Origin: Corynebacterium testudinoris
GTDB lineage: Bacteria; Actinomycetota; Actinomycetes; Mycobacteriales; Mycobacteriaceae
DNA length: 64,000 nt
NCBI RefSeq assembly: GCF_001021045.1
Contig: NZ_CP011545.1
Span: 124,001 to 188,000, forward strand
Direction of reading: 5' to 3'
Shown here piece after piece: positions 29,684 through 37,931 of this stretch. The translations under genes and the position numbers were made by a program. Below the pieces are notes generated by a model that saw nothing but the letters and a program-made list of their open reading frames with translations, did not search any database and had not been told where the DNA came from. The first letter of the stretch is position 1. Every line of letters starts with the position of its first letter.

Positions 29684-30136
29684 GTGTCTAACCCCTCGAA
29701 CGTCTCAGCATCCGCCCCCGCAGCCGCCGCCGCTGCCGAGGGGAAAGATCTGAAAACTCAGGCCGTCCGATTCATCATCTCCGGCGGCATCTCCGCCGTC
29801 GTCGACCTCGGCCTGACTTGGGTCTTCCAAGTCTTCTTCGGCGCCGGCCCCGTCCTGGCCCGTTCCGTCGGCTTCATCTTCGGCACCATCACGGCCTACC
29901 TCATCAACCGCCGGTGGACCTTCCAGGCCGCGCCCTCATCTAAGCGCTTCTTCATGGTCGCCGCCTTGTACACCGTGACCTACTTCGTCAACGTGGGCCT
30001 GCACGCCGCCTTCTACCGGCTTTTCACCAGCTGGGACTGGGGCTCCACGCTCGCCATCGTCGTGGCCTTCCTCATCGCGCAAGGCACCGCCACCGTGATC
30101 AATTTCGTGGTCCAGCGGCTGTTCATCTTCAAGTAG
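29684..30136 (+). CDS. GtrA family membrane protein
   Basis: 150 residues from a GTG start. After an alanine-rich tail come four membrane helices in the GtrA pattern: FIISGGISAVVDLGLTWVF, ARSVGFIFGTITAYLINRRWTF (the conserved N-R-x-W-T-F), a third helix with FVNVGLHAAFY and a fourth ending NFVVQRLFIFK. GtrA proteins are thought to flip polyprenyl-linked sugars. Being between dprE1/E2 and glfT1, it may move decaprenylphosphoryl-arabinose or a related lipid-linked sugar across the membrane. That role is inference. Convergent with glfT1, two bases apart. Confidence 0.88.
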   Translation: MSNPSNVSASAPAAAAAAEGKDLKTQAVRFIISGGISAVVDLGLTWVFQVFFGAGPVLARSVGFIFGTITAYLINRRWTFQAAPSSKRFFMVAALYTVTYFVNVGLHAAFYRLFTSWDWGSTLAIVVAFLIAQGTATVINFVVQRLFIFK

Positions 30137-30138
30137 TT

Positions 30139-31065
30139 TTACTTACTCTCCGGCCGAGTAAATTTCTCATTCCGACCCTGCCGGTGCAACCGCAACCACT
30201 CAAAGAACGCCTTCGGATCCCGCTCCTGCACCAAGAAAAACCACCCAAACCGCGCGTACTCCTGCGGCAACAACCTCCGCATACCCGGCTGCGACATGAT
30301 GTACCCCCGGTTGCGATACGTGAAATAGCGCTTGACCTCATTGTCCGGGTACTGCGTGTGCATCCGCCCACCCAAAATCGGCCGGAACTCATCCGACCCA
30401 TCCGGATGCAGATACGCCGTGGTCAGGGCAGTACCGAACTCCAAACCGGAACGGACGAGGCGGCGATGGTACTCCACCTCGTCGCCACGAATGAACAGCC
30501 GATAATCCGGCACGCCAATGATCTCCATCGCGCGGGCACTGATCAGCGCGCCATTAAACAAACTCGCGATCCCCGGCAGGAAATCCCCCTCCAACTCACT
30601 GCGCCGCCGACGCCACACCAAACCCTGCCGCAGCGGAAACGCCAGACGATCCGGGTCGTCGATATTGCACACCACCGGTGAGACTTCGTGCAGGTGGTGG
30701 GCCTCAGCGACGTCGTAAAGCGTGGACAACACGGTGCCGTCCGCCGGACGGCCATCATCATCCGCACACCAAATCGCCTCCGCGCCAAGCGCGAGCGCCG
30801 TCAAAAACCCATAAGCAAAACCACCAGCACCACCCAAGTTGGTCCGGCTGGGCAGATACACCGCCCGGTCACCAGCCAGGTCACTCACCAGCTTCTCGAC
30901 GGCCCCCTCACAGCCATTGTCCACCACAATCACCCACTCCACCGGATGAGTCTGGTTCACCACCTGCTCCAACGAAGCGCGGAGCAAATCGACGCGCTTA
31001 TGCGTCACGATCACCGCCGCCGTCGAACCGGATCGAGACAAAGAGGGAATCGCAGCGTGAGGCAT
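30139..31065 (-). CDS. glfT1: galactofuranosyltransferase GlfT1-like
   Basis: A 308-residue GT2 glycosyltransferase from the ATG at 31065. The nucleotide-sugar domain shows AVIVTHKR near residue 18, VDNGC near 50, NLGGAGGFAYG near 75 and the DDD metal motif in WCADDDGRP near 98. GlfT1 adds the first galactofuranose residues to the decaprenyl-PP-GlcNAc-Rha primer of arabinogalactan. The neighbouring ABC exporter genes (32317-34029), which probably export the galactan, support this assignment. The DUF559 gene lies five bases upstream on the same strand. Confidence 0.85.
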   Translation of the reverse strand: MPHAAIPSLSRSGSTAAVIVTHKRVDLLRASLEQVVNQTHPVEWVIVVDNGCEGAVEKLVSDLAGDRAVYLPSRTNLGGAGGFAYGFLTALALGAEAIWCADDDGRPADGTVLSTLYDVAEAHHLHEVSPVVCNIDDPDRLAFPLRQGLVWRRRRSELEGDFLPGIASLFNGALISARAMEIIGVPDYRLFIRGDEVEYHRRLVRSGLEFGTALTTAYLHPDGSDEFRPILGGRMHTQYPDNEVKRYFTYRNRGYIMSQPGMRRLLPQEYARFGWFFLVQERDPKAFFEWLRLHRQGRNEKFTRPESK

Positions 31066-31070
31066 GTTCC

Positions 31071-32015
31071 TTATTGTGCCATCCCCGCCCCCAACGGTCC
31101 GTCTCTCATGTACGTTTCGTGCCACTCCCACACCGCCCGAGCCTCCGAACGCAACGGTGTCGGGTCGCCGTTAGCCGCCGCCACGATCTGCTCCACCACC
31201 TTATCCAGGTGATACATCACGCAACTCCCCGAATAACGCAGCACCCGATACCCCTGCCGCATCGCAAAATTCTGCTTCCACCGATCCCGAACAAACGTGT
31301 CCTGGAACTCCGCAGAATGAAACGCAAAGCCATCAATCTCCACAATGATCTTCGACTTCTCCAGCACCCCATCAAAGAAATACGCCCCGATCTGCTGATT
31401 CTGCACCACCTTCAGCCCCCGCCGACGCAGCTCCCGAAAAACCTGCTTCTCCGGCACACTATCCGCCCCGATCGCCGCGTGACTCAGCAAAGACTTGAGC
31501 TTTCCCGGCATCCTCGGGAACCCGCGCAGATCCTGCTCCAGCTTCTGCTTCCCCTTCCGAGTGGCATAGGAGGACTCCAAGAAGTCCAGGAGCTCATCCT
31601 CCCCCACCTCCCCCAGAGCATCCGCCACCGCCACCGCCGGCGGAGCAATGTTGAGGCCCTCATGCTCCTGAAAAGGGCAATGCCGACGCCTCTTCACCGT
31701 GAGCAGCGGCGTCGAATGATTCGAATCCTCCGGCCGCACAATCCCGACGATCGGTCGCGTCAACGGAGCGTCCGTCAGCAGCTCAATCGCGGTCCTACCA
31801 GTGAAAATGAGATGAGGCCGCCGGAGGAGCAACGCCCGCAACAGGAGTGTCCCCTCTGGCTTCGACGTCGTGAAAACACCCCGCTCGACGCGAAACATCT
31901 GGCCCTCGGCGACCAACCGCCTCACCTGATTCCTGCTCACCCCATTGTCGACCATCAGCTTCAAACTAACGACTCGGTTCGCCTCCAGCGGCTTCCGAAA
32001 GTGACTCGTCCCCAT
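31071..32015 (-). CDS. AbiEi-like/DUF559 (Vsr-fold) protein
   Basis: 314 residues in two parts. Residues about 20-60 look like the winged-helix N domain of AbiEi-type proteins (VSRNQVRRLVAEGQMFRVERGVF). Residues about 200-290 form a DUF559/Vsr-like endonuclease fold: VPEKQVFRELRRRGL, then IIVEIDGFAFHS with the catalytic-type Glu/Asp, and RWKQNFAMRQGYRVLRYSG. Such proteins are common in actinobacteria and may be nucleases or antitoxin-like; no partner toxin is adjacent. The gene is inserted between galactan genes, directly upstream of glfT1 and next to the tandem repeat at 32065. Confidence 0.7.
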   Translation of the reverse strand: MGTSHFRKPLEANRVVSLKLMVDNGVSRNQVRRLVAEGQMFRVERGVFTTSKPEGTLLLRALLLRRPHLIFTGRTAIELLTDAPLTRPIVGIVRPEDSNHSTPLLTVKRRRHCPFQEHEGLNIAPPAVAVADALGEVGEDELLDFLESSYATRKGKQKLEQDLRGFPRMPGKLKSLLSHAAIGADSVPEKQVFRELRRRGLKVVQNQQIGAYFFDGVLEKSKIIVEIDGFAFHSAEFQDTFVRDRWKQNFAMRQGYRVLRYSGSCVMYHLDKVVEQIVAAANGDPTPLRSEARAVWEWHETYMRDGPLGAGMAQ

Positions 32016-32064
32016 ACGATCCTTCCCCCCTTGGGGATCACCCTAAGTGATGTTGGGCTGGGGC

Positions 32065-32333
32065 GCAGGGTGGAAAGCCGCGTTGGTTAACAACTCCGGC
32101 GGTGGGGGAGGGTGGAAGGGCTGGGAGTTGTTAGGGAGTGCGGGTTTGCCGGTGGTGGCAGGGTGGAAAGCCGCGTTGGCTAACAACTCCGGTGGTGGGG
32201 GAGGGTGGAAGGGCCGGGAGTTGTTAGGAAGTGCTGGTTTGCCGGTGGGCAGGGGGTGGAAAGCCGCGTTGGTTAACAACTCCGGCGGTGGGGGAGGGTG
32301 GAAGCACCCGGAGTTGTTAGGAAGTGCGGGTTT
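32065..32333. repeat. 93-bp tandem palindromic repeat, about 2.9 copies
   Basis: Copies are in register at TGGAAAGCCGCG (32071, 32164, 32257), period 93 bases. Each unit contains an inverted pair, TAACAACTCC and GGGAGTTGTTA, about 26 bases apart, extended on the right as AGTTGTTAGGAAGTGCGGGTT. The same sequence family recurs at 44929-45002. The array fills the 300 bases between the DUF559 and ABC ATPase genes. Its right edge overlaps the end of the ATPase gene: the last codons (Thr-Arg-Thr-Ser-stop) are read from the repeat. The units stay open in some frames because 93 is divisible by three, but no product is credible. Confidence 0.85.
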
Positions 32334-33123
32334 CGGGCTCCTCGTCGAAGCGCTTGAGCAGCGAGCGCACATAGTCGCCGGCGCCCTTGCCTTCGTAGGC
32401 TTCGACGACCTCGTCGACAAGCCCGGCGGTGCGGATTTCGCCGTGGTCGATCCACAATGCGGTGTTGCAGAGCTGTGCCAGGAAATCGTTGGAGTGGGAG
32501 GCGAAAACGAGGATGCCGGAGCGTTTGACTAGTTCTTGGAGTCGGACGCGGGCTTTAGCCATGAAGGCGGCGTCGACGGCTCCGATGCCTTCGTCGAGAA
32601 GCAGGATTTCGGGCTCGATGGAGGTGACCACGCCGAGGGCGAGGCGCACGCGCATGCCGGTGGAGTAGGTGCGCAGGGGCATGTTGAGGAATTCGCCGAG
32701 CTCGGAGAAGTCGGCGATCTCGTCGATTTTGGCTTTCATCTGCTTGCGGGTCTGTCCGAGGAAGAGTCCGCGGATGATGATGTTCTCGTAGCCGGAGATT
32801 TCGGGATCCATGCCCACGCCGAGGTCGAAGACGGGGGCGACGCGGCCGCGGATGTCAGCGGAGCCGCGGGTGGGTTCGTAGATGCCGGACAGTAGGCGCA
32901 GCAGGGTGGATTTGCCGGCGCCGTTGTGGCCGACGAGGCCGACGCGGTCGCCTTCGCGCAGGTGGAGGTTGACGTCGCGGAGTGCTTCGACGACGACGGT
33001 GTTGTCTTGGTTCCGGCCGATGGCGCCGCCGGCTGTGGAGAGCAGGGCTTTCTTCATCGAGCGGGACTTGGCGTCGAAGATGGGGAAGTCGACGCAGGCG
33101 TTGTATGTGTCAATTGAGACCAT
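32317..33123 (-). CDS. ABC exporter ATPase (Wzt/RfbE-like), galactan export
   Basis: 268 residues. Walker A GHNGAGKST near residue 65, signature YSTGMRVRLA near 152, Walker B ILLLDEG near 172, and H-loop ASHSN near 210. The N-terminal extension and the VFDLGVGMDPEISGYEN segment are typical of Wzt/TagH-like polysaccharide and teichoic-acid exporters. It pairs with the permease just upstream (nine bases) and lies near glfT1, so it most likely energises export of lipid-linked galactan. The C-terminal four residues and stop are encoded by the tandem repeat, so its tail may have been remodelled. Confidence 0.9.
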   Translation of the reverse strand: MVSIDTYNACVDFPIFDAKSRSMKKALLSTAGGAIGRNQDNTVVVEALRDVNLHLREGDRVGLVGHNGAGKSTLLRLLSGIYEPTRGSADIRGRVAPVFDLGVGMDPEISGYENIIIRGLFLGQTRKQMKAKIDEIADFSELGEFLNMPLRTYSTGMRVRLALGVVTSIEPEILLLDEGIGAVDAAFMAKARVRLQELVKRSGILVFASHSNDFLAQLCNTALWIDHGEIRTAGLVDEVVEAYEGKGAGDYVRSLLKRFDEEPETRTS

Positions 33124-33132
33124 GGTGTTCTC

Positions 33133-34029
33133 CTATACCCAGTAGCTCACGCGGAAGCGCCATTGCTTCATGGCCAGTAGAGCGAGGACGAGGCCGATGG
33201 CGGTGCAGGCCAGGACGATCCACCAGTGGTAGGCGGCGATGGGTTGGCCGATCATGGGGGCGCGGATGATTTCTAGGTAGTGGAATAGTGGGTTGATCTC
33301 GGCGAGGAGGGCGCGTTGGGCGACGTCGCCGCCTTGTTCTTTGAGGGTTTGGGTCGTCCAGACGATGGGGGTGATGTAGAAGAGGAGCTGGACTAGGGCT
33401 TCGAGGAGGGGGGCGACGTCGCGGTAGCGGGTGGCGACGATGCCGAAGAACATGGCTACCCACACGCCGTTGAGGATCAGTAGTGCCATGGCGGGGAGGG
33501 TGAGCAGGATCTCCCAGCCGAGGTCGCGGGGGAAGATGAGCATGAGGATGACCCAGATGACCAGGTTGTGCGCGAGGAAGATCGTTTGGCGCCAGACCAG
33601 CCGGTACACGTGGACGGACAGGGCCGAGGGCAGCTGTTTGATCAGGCCTTCGTTGTCGATGAAGATGTCCGAGCCGTCGCGGATGCAGCCGGAGATGAAT
33701 CCCCAGATGATGAGGCCGACGGTGACGTGCGGGAGGAATTCGGCGAGGGAGAGCTGGAAGAGCATCGAGTAGAGCAGGCCGAGCGCGAGGGCCATGACGC
33801 CGGTGGCGATGGTGATCCAGAGGGGGCCGAGGGTGGAGCGGCGGTAGCGCTGTTTGATGTCTTGCCAGCCCAGCTGGAGCCAGAGCTCGTGTTGCTTGAA
33901 TCCGCGGGCGAGGTCGTTCCACGCGGCGGCGAAGGTTTTGGACCGGGAGGGCGGGACGTCGGTAGTAATGGCCTCGGTCATCCGGGCGACGTCGGCACGT
34001 AGGTCACGGTTGGGGGCTTGTTCCTGCAC
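33133..34029 (-). CDS. ABC exporter permease (Wzm/RfbD-like), galactan export
   Basis: 298 residues from a GTG at 34029 (an internal ATG at 33981 is a possible later start). Six membrane helices in the ABC-2 layout begin after about 60 residues; the motif IKQRYRRSTLGPLWITI before the first helix is the hallmark of Wzm/TagG-type permeases. NPLFHYLEIIRAP before the last helices is also conserved. Together with the following ATPase it should move the decaprenyl-linked galactan across the membrane. Divergent from the PLP-fold gene at 34199. Confidence 0.9.
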   Translation of the reverse strand: MQEQAPNRDLRADVARMTEAITTDVPPSRSKTFAAAWNDLARGFKQHELWLQLGWQDIKQRYRRSTLGPLWITIATGVMALALGLLYSMLFQLSLAEFLPHVTVGLIIWGFISGCIRDGSDIFIDNEGLIKQLPSALSVHVYRLVWRQTIFLAHNLVIWVILMLIFPRDLGWEILLTLPAMALLILNGVWVAMFFGIVATRYRDVAPLLEALVQLLFYITPIVWTTQTLKEQGGDVAQRALLAEINPLFHYLEIIRAPMIGQPIAAYHWWIVLACTAIGLVLALLAMKQWRFRVSYWV

Positions 34030-34198
34030 ACCTACACCCTAGCGGTGGGGTCGGGAATCGCCGGTATCTGCGCGTTCGTGGCCCTGTTGGAAACCATGTT
34101 GACGTGGGGCTATTCATCTGGGGGCCAAGCGTGCATTAAAAAACTCTAAGGGGCATACTAGGTAGTCGATGCCTGAAAGTAATAAGGAGGAGTCCGTA

Positions 34199-35371
34199 AT
34201 GGTCTATGACGTGGCCAGCGTTCGGGGACTTTATACATCCCTCGGCGACGGATGGACCTACCTCAACGCCCACGATTGCCCGCAGATCCCGGAACGGGTC
34301 TCGGCGTCGGTGGCGCGTTCTTTCCGCCAGTCCAGTCGCGTTGCGGCGGATGATGGGACTGTTCGGGTGGTGGGTGACATGCTTCTCGACGTCGCTCGGA
34401 CCGCCGTCGCAGAATTCTGCGACGCCGAAGCGTCGCAGGTTGTCCTAGGTCCGAACCTGCAGGCCCTGTACGGGCAGTTGGCGCGGGCGATGCAGCCGAT
34501 GTTCCGGTATTCCTCGTCCATTGTCCTCTCGCGGTTGGATGCGCCGGAGCGTAACGCGGTGTTTGAGACGCTGACGGAGGACGTGCGGTGGGCGCAACCG
34601 GATCTGGGTACGGGGTCGCTGCCGAGCTGGCAGTTCCGTGAGCTGGTGGATGGTTCGACGAGGCTGGTGACGTTGTCGGCGGCGCAGTCGTATTTGGGGA
34701 CGGTCGCTCCGGTGGCCGATATCGTGGATACGGTGCGTTCGCGTTCGCGGGCGTGGGTCGTGGTGGATGCGTCGGCTTTTGCCCCGTATCGTTCCGTTGA
34801 CCTGGAGGGCTGGGGCGCGGACATCGTGGCTCTTGATGTGGCGGAGATGGGTGGGCCGCAGATGGCGGCGCTGGTCTTCCGCGATCCGGCGATGTTCCGC
34901 CGCATTGATCCGTTGGTGGAGCAGGATCTCGTCCCGGGCTTGGCTGGCGGGGTGCCGGCGGTGATTGATCACTTGGCGGGCCTGGTGGAGGGTTTTGGGC
35001 ACCGGCATCGGCAGGTGGCTGATTCTTTGCAGCAGATGCATTTTTATCTGCAGGGTTTGATGGATGATCTGATCACGATGATCGGTACGCATCATTCCGT
35101 GCACCTGGTGGGCATCAGTGGGGAGGCCGGCGACGGTGGGCTGGGGGAGCGCATCCCGCGGTTGTCGTTTGCGGTGCGGGGAGTACCGGCCACGACGGTG
35201 TGCCAGCGGCTGAGTGACAACGGCATTATCACCACCGTCCTGCCGGACATGGAGGTCTTTGATGAGATGGGCGTTGACGAGGTGGGCGGGGCGGTGACGG
35301 TGTCGCTGGGTCCGTTTAATACTCGCCACGACATCGAGCACCTCACCCGCGTGGTTGCCTCTCTGGCTTAG
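34199..35371 (+). CDS. cysteine desulfurase-like PLP-fold protein lacking lysine
   Basis: 390 residues from ATG 34199, chosen because AAGGAGGAG lies eight bases upstream; an ATG at 34169 lacks such a site. The fold is that of class V aminotransferases of the cysteine-desulfurase-like (TIGR01976) group: YLNAHDCPQIP at the start, a cofactor aspartate in WVVVDASAFAP, and the region where the PLP lysine belongs. That region reads ALDVAEMGGPQ instead of SAYK-x-x-GP, and I see no lysine anywhere in the chain. It therefore cannot form the usual internal aldimine. Convergent with the oxidoreductase gene, overlapping by four bases. Confidence 0.75.
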   Translation: MVYDVASVRGLYTSLGDGWTYLNAHDCPQIPERVSASVARSFRQSSRVAADDGTVRVVGDMLLDVARTAVAEFCDAEASQVVLGPNLQALYGQLARAMQPMFRYSSSIVLSRLDAPERNAVFETLTEDVRWAQPDLGTGSLPSWQFRELVDGSTRLVTLSAAQSYLGTVAPVADIVDTVRSRSRAWVVVDASAFAPYRSVDLEGWGADIVALDVAEMGGPQMAALVFRDPAMFRRIDPLVEQDLVPGLAGGVPAVIDHLAGLVEGFGHRHRQVADSLQQMHFYLQGLMDDLITMIGTHHSVHLVGISGEAGDGGLGERIPRLSFAVRGVPATTVCQRLSDNGIITTVLPDMEVFDEMGVDEVGGAVTVSLGPFNTRHDIEHLTRVVASLA

Positions 35372-36327
35372 GCCACCTCAAGCACGATCTTGCCAGTGAC
35401 CTCGCCGGAGTCGAGCAGCGCGTGAGCGCGTGAGGCGTCGGCGAGCGGGAGGATGGTGTGGATGTGGTGGGTGACGCGGCCGTCGATAAGCATGGGCCAC
35501 ACGTGCTCGATGGTGGAACGCACAACCTCTGCTTTTCCGGCGGCGGAACGCGCGCGGAGCGTGGTGCCGCTGACGGTGAGGCGGCGCGGCAGGAGGGCAC
35601 CGAGGTTGATCTCGGCGGTGGTGCCGCCTTGGAGGCCGATGATGATGAGGCGGCCGTCCTCGCCCAGGGCCCGGAGGTTTTGCTTGAGGTATTTCGCGCC
35701 GATGATGTCGAGGATGACGTCGCAGCGGCCCTTGAGGACCTCGGAAAAGTCCTCTTCCCGGTAGTTGATGAGGATGTCCGCGCCCAGCTCGCGGCACGTC
35801 TCTAGCTTTGCGGCGGAACCAGCGGTGACGGCTACGGTCGCGCCGAGGGCTTTGCACAGTTGGATGGCGAAGGTGCCGATGCCGCCCGCGCCGCCATGGA
35901 GCAGGACGGTCTGGCCGGGTTGCACATCGGCAAGCATCCCGAGGTTCGACCACACGGTGCAGGCAACCTCGACGATCGCGGCGGTTTCGGCCAGCGAATA
36001 GCCCTCGGGGATCGGCATGAGCTGGCCCTCGGGGACCGCGACGTACTCGGCGTAGCCGCCACCGGAGAGCAGGCACCCGACCTGTTCGCCCTTCGCGCGG
36101 CCCGTGGTCCCCGGGTCCTCGATGACGCCGGCGCACTCCAGGCCGATGATCTCCGAGGCTCCGCGCGGCGGCGGGTAATGGCCCTTCGCCTGCAGCAGGT
36201 CGGCGCGGTTGACGCCCGCGGCCTGCACCTTCACCAGGACCTCCCCGTCCTTGAGCTGCGGGAGGTCAACCTCGGTGAGAGCGAGGGACGTCGGGTCGTC
36301 TGGGTTGGTCACTGTGATGGCCTTCAT
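35368..36327 (-). CDS. NAD(P)H:quinone oxidoreductase (zeta-crystallin-like)
   Basis: A 319-residue medium-chain reductase of the zinc-free quinone oxidoreductase type. The GroES-like N domain has VNRADLLQAKGHYPPP near residue 40. The Rossmann motif GGAGGIGTFAIQL lies near 145, and the NADPH-selecting turn follows. Such enzymes reduce quinones or enones with NADPH. No zinc-ligand cysteine cluster is visible. The tRNA-Ser gene begins 63 bases upstream in the opposite direction. Confidence 0.88.
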   Translation of the reverse strand: MKAITVTNPDDPTSLALTEVDLPQLKDGEVLVKVQAAGVNRADLLQAKGHYPPPRGASEIIGLECAGVIEDPGTTGRAKGEQVGCLLSGGGYAEYVAVPEGQLMPIPEGYSLAETAAIVEVACTVWSNLGMLADVQPGQTVLLHGGAGGIGTFAIQLCKALGATVAVTAGSAAKLETCRELGADILINYREEDFSEVLKGRCDVILDIIGAKYLKQNLRALGEDGRLIIIGLQGGTTAEINLGALLPRRLTVSGTTLRARSAAGKAEVVRSTIEHVWPMLIDGRVTHHIHTILPLADASRAHALLDSGEVTGKIVLEVA

Positions 36328-36390
36328 AACTGACCAGGGTAGGGGAAGTTTTCGAAGCCGGGGGGTGAGTCAGGTAAGGTTTCTCCCCGA

Positions 36391-36478
36391 GGAGACGTGG
36401 CAGAGCGGCCGAATGCACTGGTCTTGAAAACCAGCGAGGGTTACACCTCCGCGGGTTCAAATCCCGCCGTCTCCGCCA
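36391..36478 (+). tRNA. tRNA-Ser (anticodon TGA)
   Basis: Acceptor arm GGAGACG with CGTCTCC, discriminator G and an encoded CCA at 36476-36478. The anticodon loop CTTGAAA sits between CTGGT and ACCAG, giving TGA, and a long variable arm is present as in class II tRNAs. Its last 22 bases overlap, on the opposite strand, the 3' end of the moeB-like gene. Confidence 0.95.
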
Positions 36479-37473
36479 ATCAAACTGGCTGGCCCAACGA
36501 TGCCGCGGGCAGCGAGGGCAGCCACGGCCGTCGCGGAACGTTGCCCGCTGGCGCAGTACATGACCACGGTCTCCCCCTCGGGGGGCAGCCACTTTCCATC
36601 GAGGATCAGCTGCAGGGGGACGTTGCGCGCGCCGGGCCGGTGGGAGGTGGCGTATTCGTGGGGCTCGCGGACGTCGATAAGCAGGGCACCATCGGGGATG
36701 GTGCTGACCTCGCGCACGCCCTGCGACGGCGGGCCCTCCCGCAAGAGCCTGTCCACGGTCTCTGGGGAGCCGGCGACGGGGAGGTAATCCCAGCGGCCGT
36801 CGAGCGAGGAAAAGTAGCCCAACGTGCCGATGAGGGGGGTGCCCAGGCCCGTGACCAGCTTTAATGCTTCGGAGGCCATGGCGGAACCGACGATGCCCAC
36901 CAGCGGCCCGAGCACGCCCGCCTCCGCGCAGGAGGGCACGGCGCCGGGCGCGGGGGGAGCGGGGAAGAGGTCTTCGTAGACGGGGCCGTGGCCGGCGTGG
37001 AAGACGGAGAGCTGCGCGTCGAAGCCGAGGATGGACGCCCACACGTGCGGAACGCCGAGGGTGGCGCAGGCGGCGGAGACGACGTGGCGGGTGTTGAAGT
37101 TGTCGGTGCCGTCGAGGACGACATCGGCGCCGCGGAGGATATCGACGGAGTTGTCCCTGTTCAGGCGCTCATTGACCACCGTGATGTGGAGGTCGGGGTT
37201 GAGGGCGAGCATGGCGTCCCGCGCGGACTCCGTCTTCCGCTTGCCGACGCCCGCGGTGTCATGGATCACCTGTCGGTGCAGGTTAGAGAGTTCGACGACA
37301 TCGTCGTCGATGATGCTCACATGCCCGACGCCCGCCCCGGCGAGGTAGAGCAGGGCCGGAGAGCCAAGGCCCCCGGCGCCGACCACCGCGACGTGGCTGG
37401 AGCGGATTTTGTCTTGCGCGCCCTGACCAATGAGGGAGACTTGGCGGCTGAAGCGCTGATCGGGCGGCGTCAT
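36457..37473 (-). CDS. moeB: MoeB/ThiF adenylyltransferase fused to rhodanese domain
   Basis: 338 residues from ATG 37473. The E1-like domain has VVGAGGLGSPALLYLAGAG near residue 30, DDDVVELSNLHRQ near 55 and DGTDNFNTR near 120. The paired CxxC zinc ligands of E. coli MoeB are not visible; only the single Cys in PSCAEAGVLGP is found. A rhodanese domain from about residue 245 ends with the active-site loop VMYCASGQRS. It should activate MoaD by adenylation and supply sulfur. First of a run moeB-moaE-mog-moeA read in reverse, overlapping moaE by four bases. Its stop codon lies inside the tRNA-Ser gene. Confidence 0.9.
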   Translation of the reverse strand: MTPPDQRFSRQVSLIGQGAQDKIRSSHVAVVGAGGLGSPALLYLAGAGVGHVSIIDDDVVELSNLHRQVIHDTAGVGKRKTESARDAMLALNPDLHITVVNERLNRDNSVDILRGADVVLDGTDNFNTRHVVSAACATLGVPHVWASILGFDAQLSVFHAGHGPVYEDLFPAPPAPGAVPSCAEAGVLGPLVGIVGSAMASEALKLVTGLGTPLIGTLGYFSSLDGRWDYLPVAGSPETVDRLLREGPPSQGVREVSTIPDGALLIDVREPHEYATSHRPGARNVPLQLILDGKWLPPEGETVVMYCASGQRSATAVAALAARGIVGPASLIGGDGGI

Positions 37474-37931
37474 TCGAGACCCACCCACTGCGTGTCACCA
37501 TTGACCAGCTGCTGTTCCTTCCAGATGGGAACCTCAGCTTTGACGCGGTCGGCGAGCTCGCTGCACGCCTCGAATGCTTGTCGACGGTGCGCGCTCGCCG
37601 CCACCGCCAGGAACGCAACGTCACCGATGCGTAGGGGGCCGACGCGGTGCGCCGTCCACAGGCGAGTATCGGGGTGGGCGGCGCTGACCGACGCAGCGAC
37701 CTGCGCAATGATCTCCGGCGCGGTGGGGTGGGCGCTGTAGTCGAGGCTGCGCACGCGCTCCCCGCCGTCATGGTCGCGGACCACACCCTCGAAGACGACG
37801 AGCGCGCCCATCGCCTCGGTCAGGGTCTTAGCGCGGGCTTCGGCCAGGAGTGGGTCGAGGGGTTCCTCAGTAATGAGGGCGCCGATGACTAGGCCCGTGT
37901 GGGCGGCCACGTACTCGGGATCAGTGCTCAT
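37470..37931 (-). CDS. moaE: molybdopterin synthase catalytic subunit MoaE
   Basis: 153 residues with the MoaE pattern: ALVVFEGVVRDHDGGERV near residue 45, LDYSAHPTAPEII (short form of the L-x-Y-E-A-Y motif) near 65, HRVGPLRIGDVAF near 95 and VPIWKEQQ near 135. It transfers sulfur from MoaD thiocarboxylate to precursor Z to form molybdopterin. It overlaps moeB and mog at both ends, so the four genes form one operon. A central partner, moaD, lies at 39572 on the other strand; moaA and moaC are not in the window. Confidence 0.93.
   Translation of the reverse strand: MSTDPEYVAAHTGLVIGALITEEPLDPLLAEARAKTLTEAMGALVVFEGVVRDHDGGERVRSLDYSAHPTAPEIIAQVAASVSAAHPDTRLWTAHRVGPLRIGDVAFLAVAASAHRRQAFEACSELADRVKAEVPIWKEQQLVNGDTQWVGLE

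Noticed and set aside
32065..32333. Possible CRISPR array
   Set aside because: The whole 93-base unit is conserved, with no unique spacers and no cas genes, so it is a simple tandem repeat.
32047..32532. Open frames through the 93-bp repeats
   Set aside because: They are open only because the unit is a multiple of three; the product is a Gly/Trp or Pro-rich repeat that runs into the ABC gene antisense.
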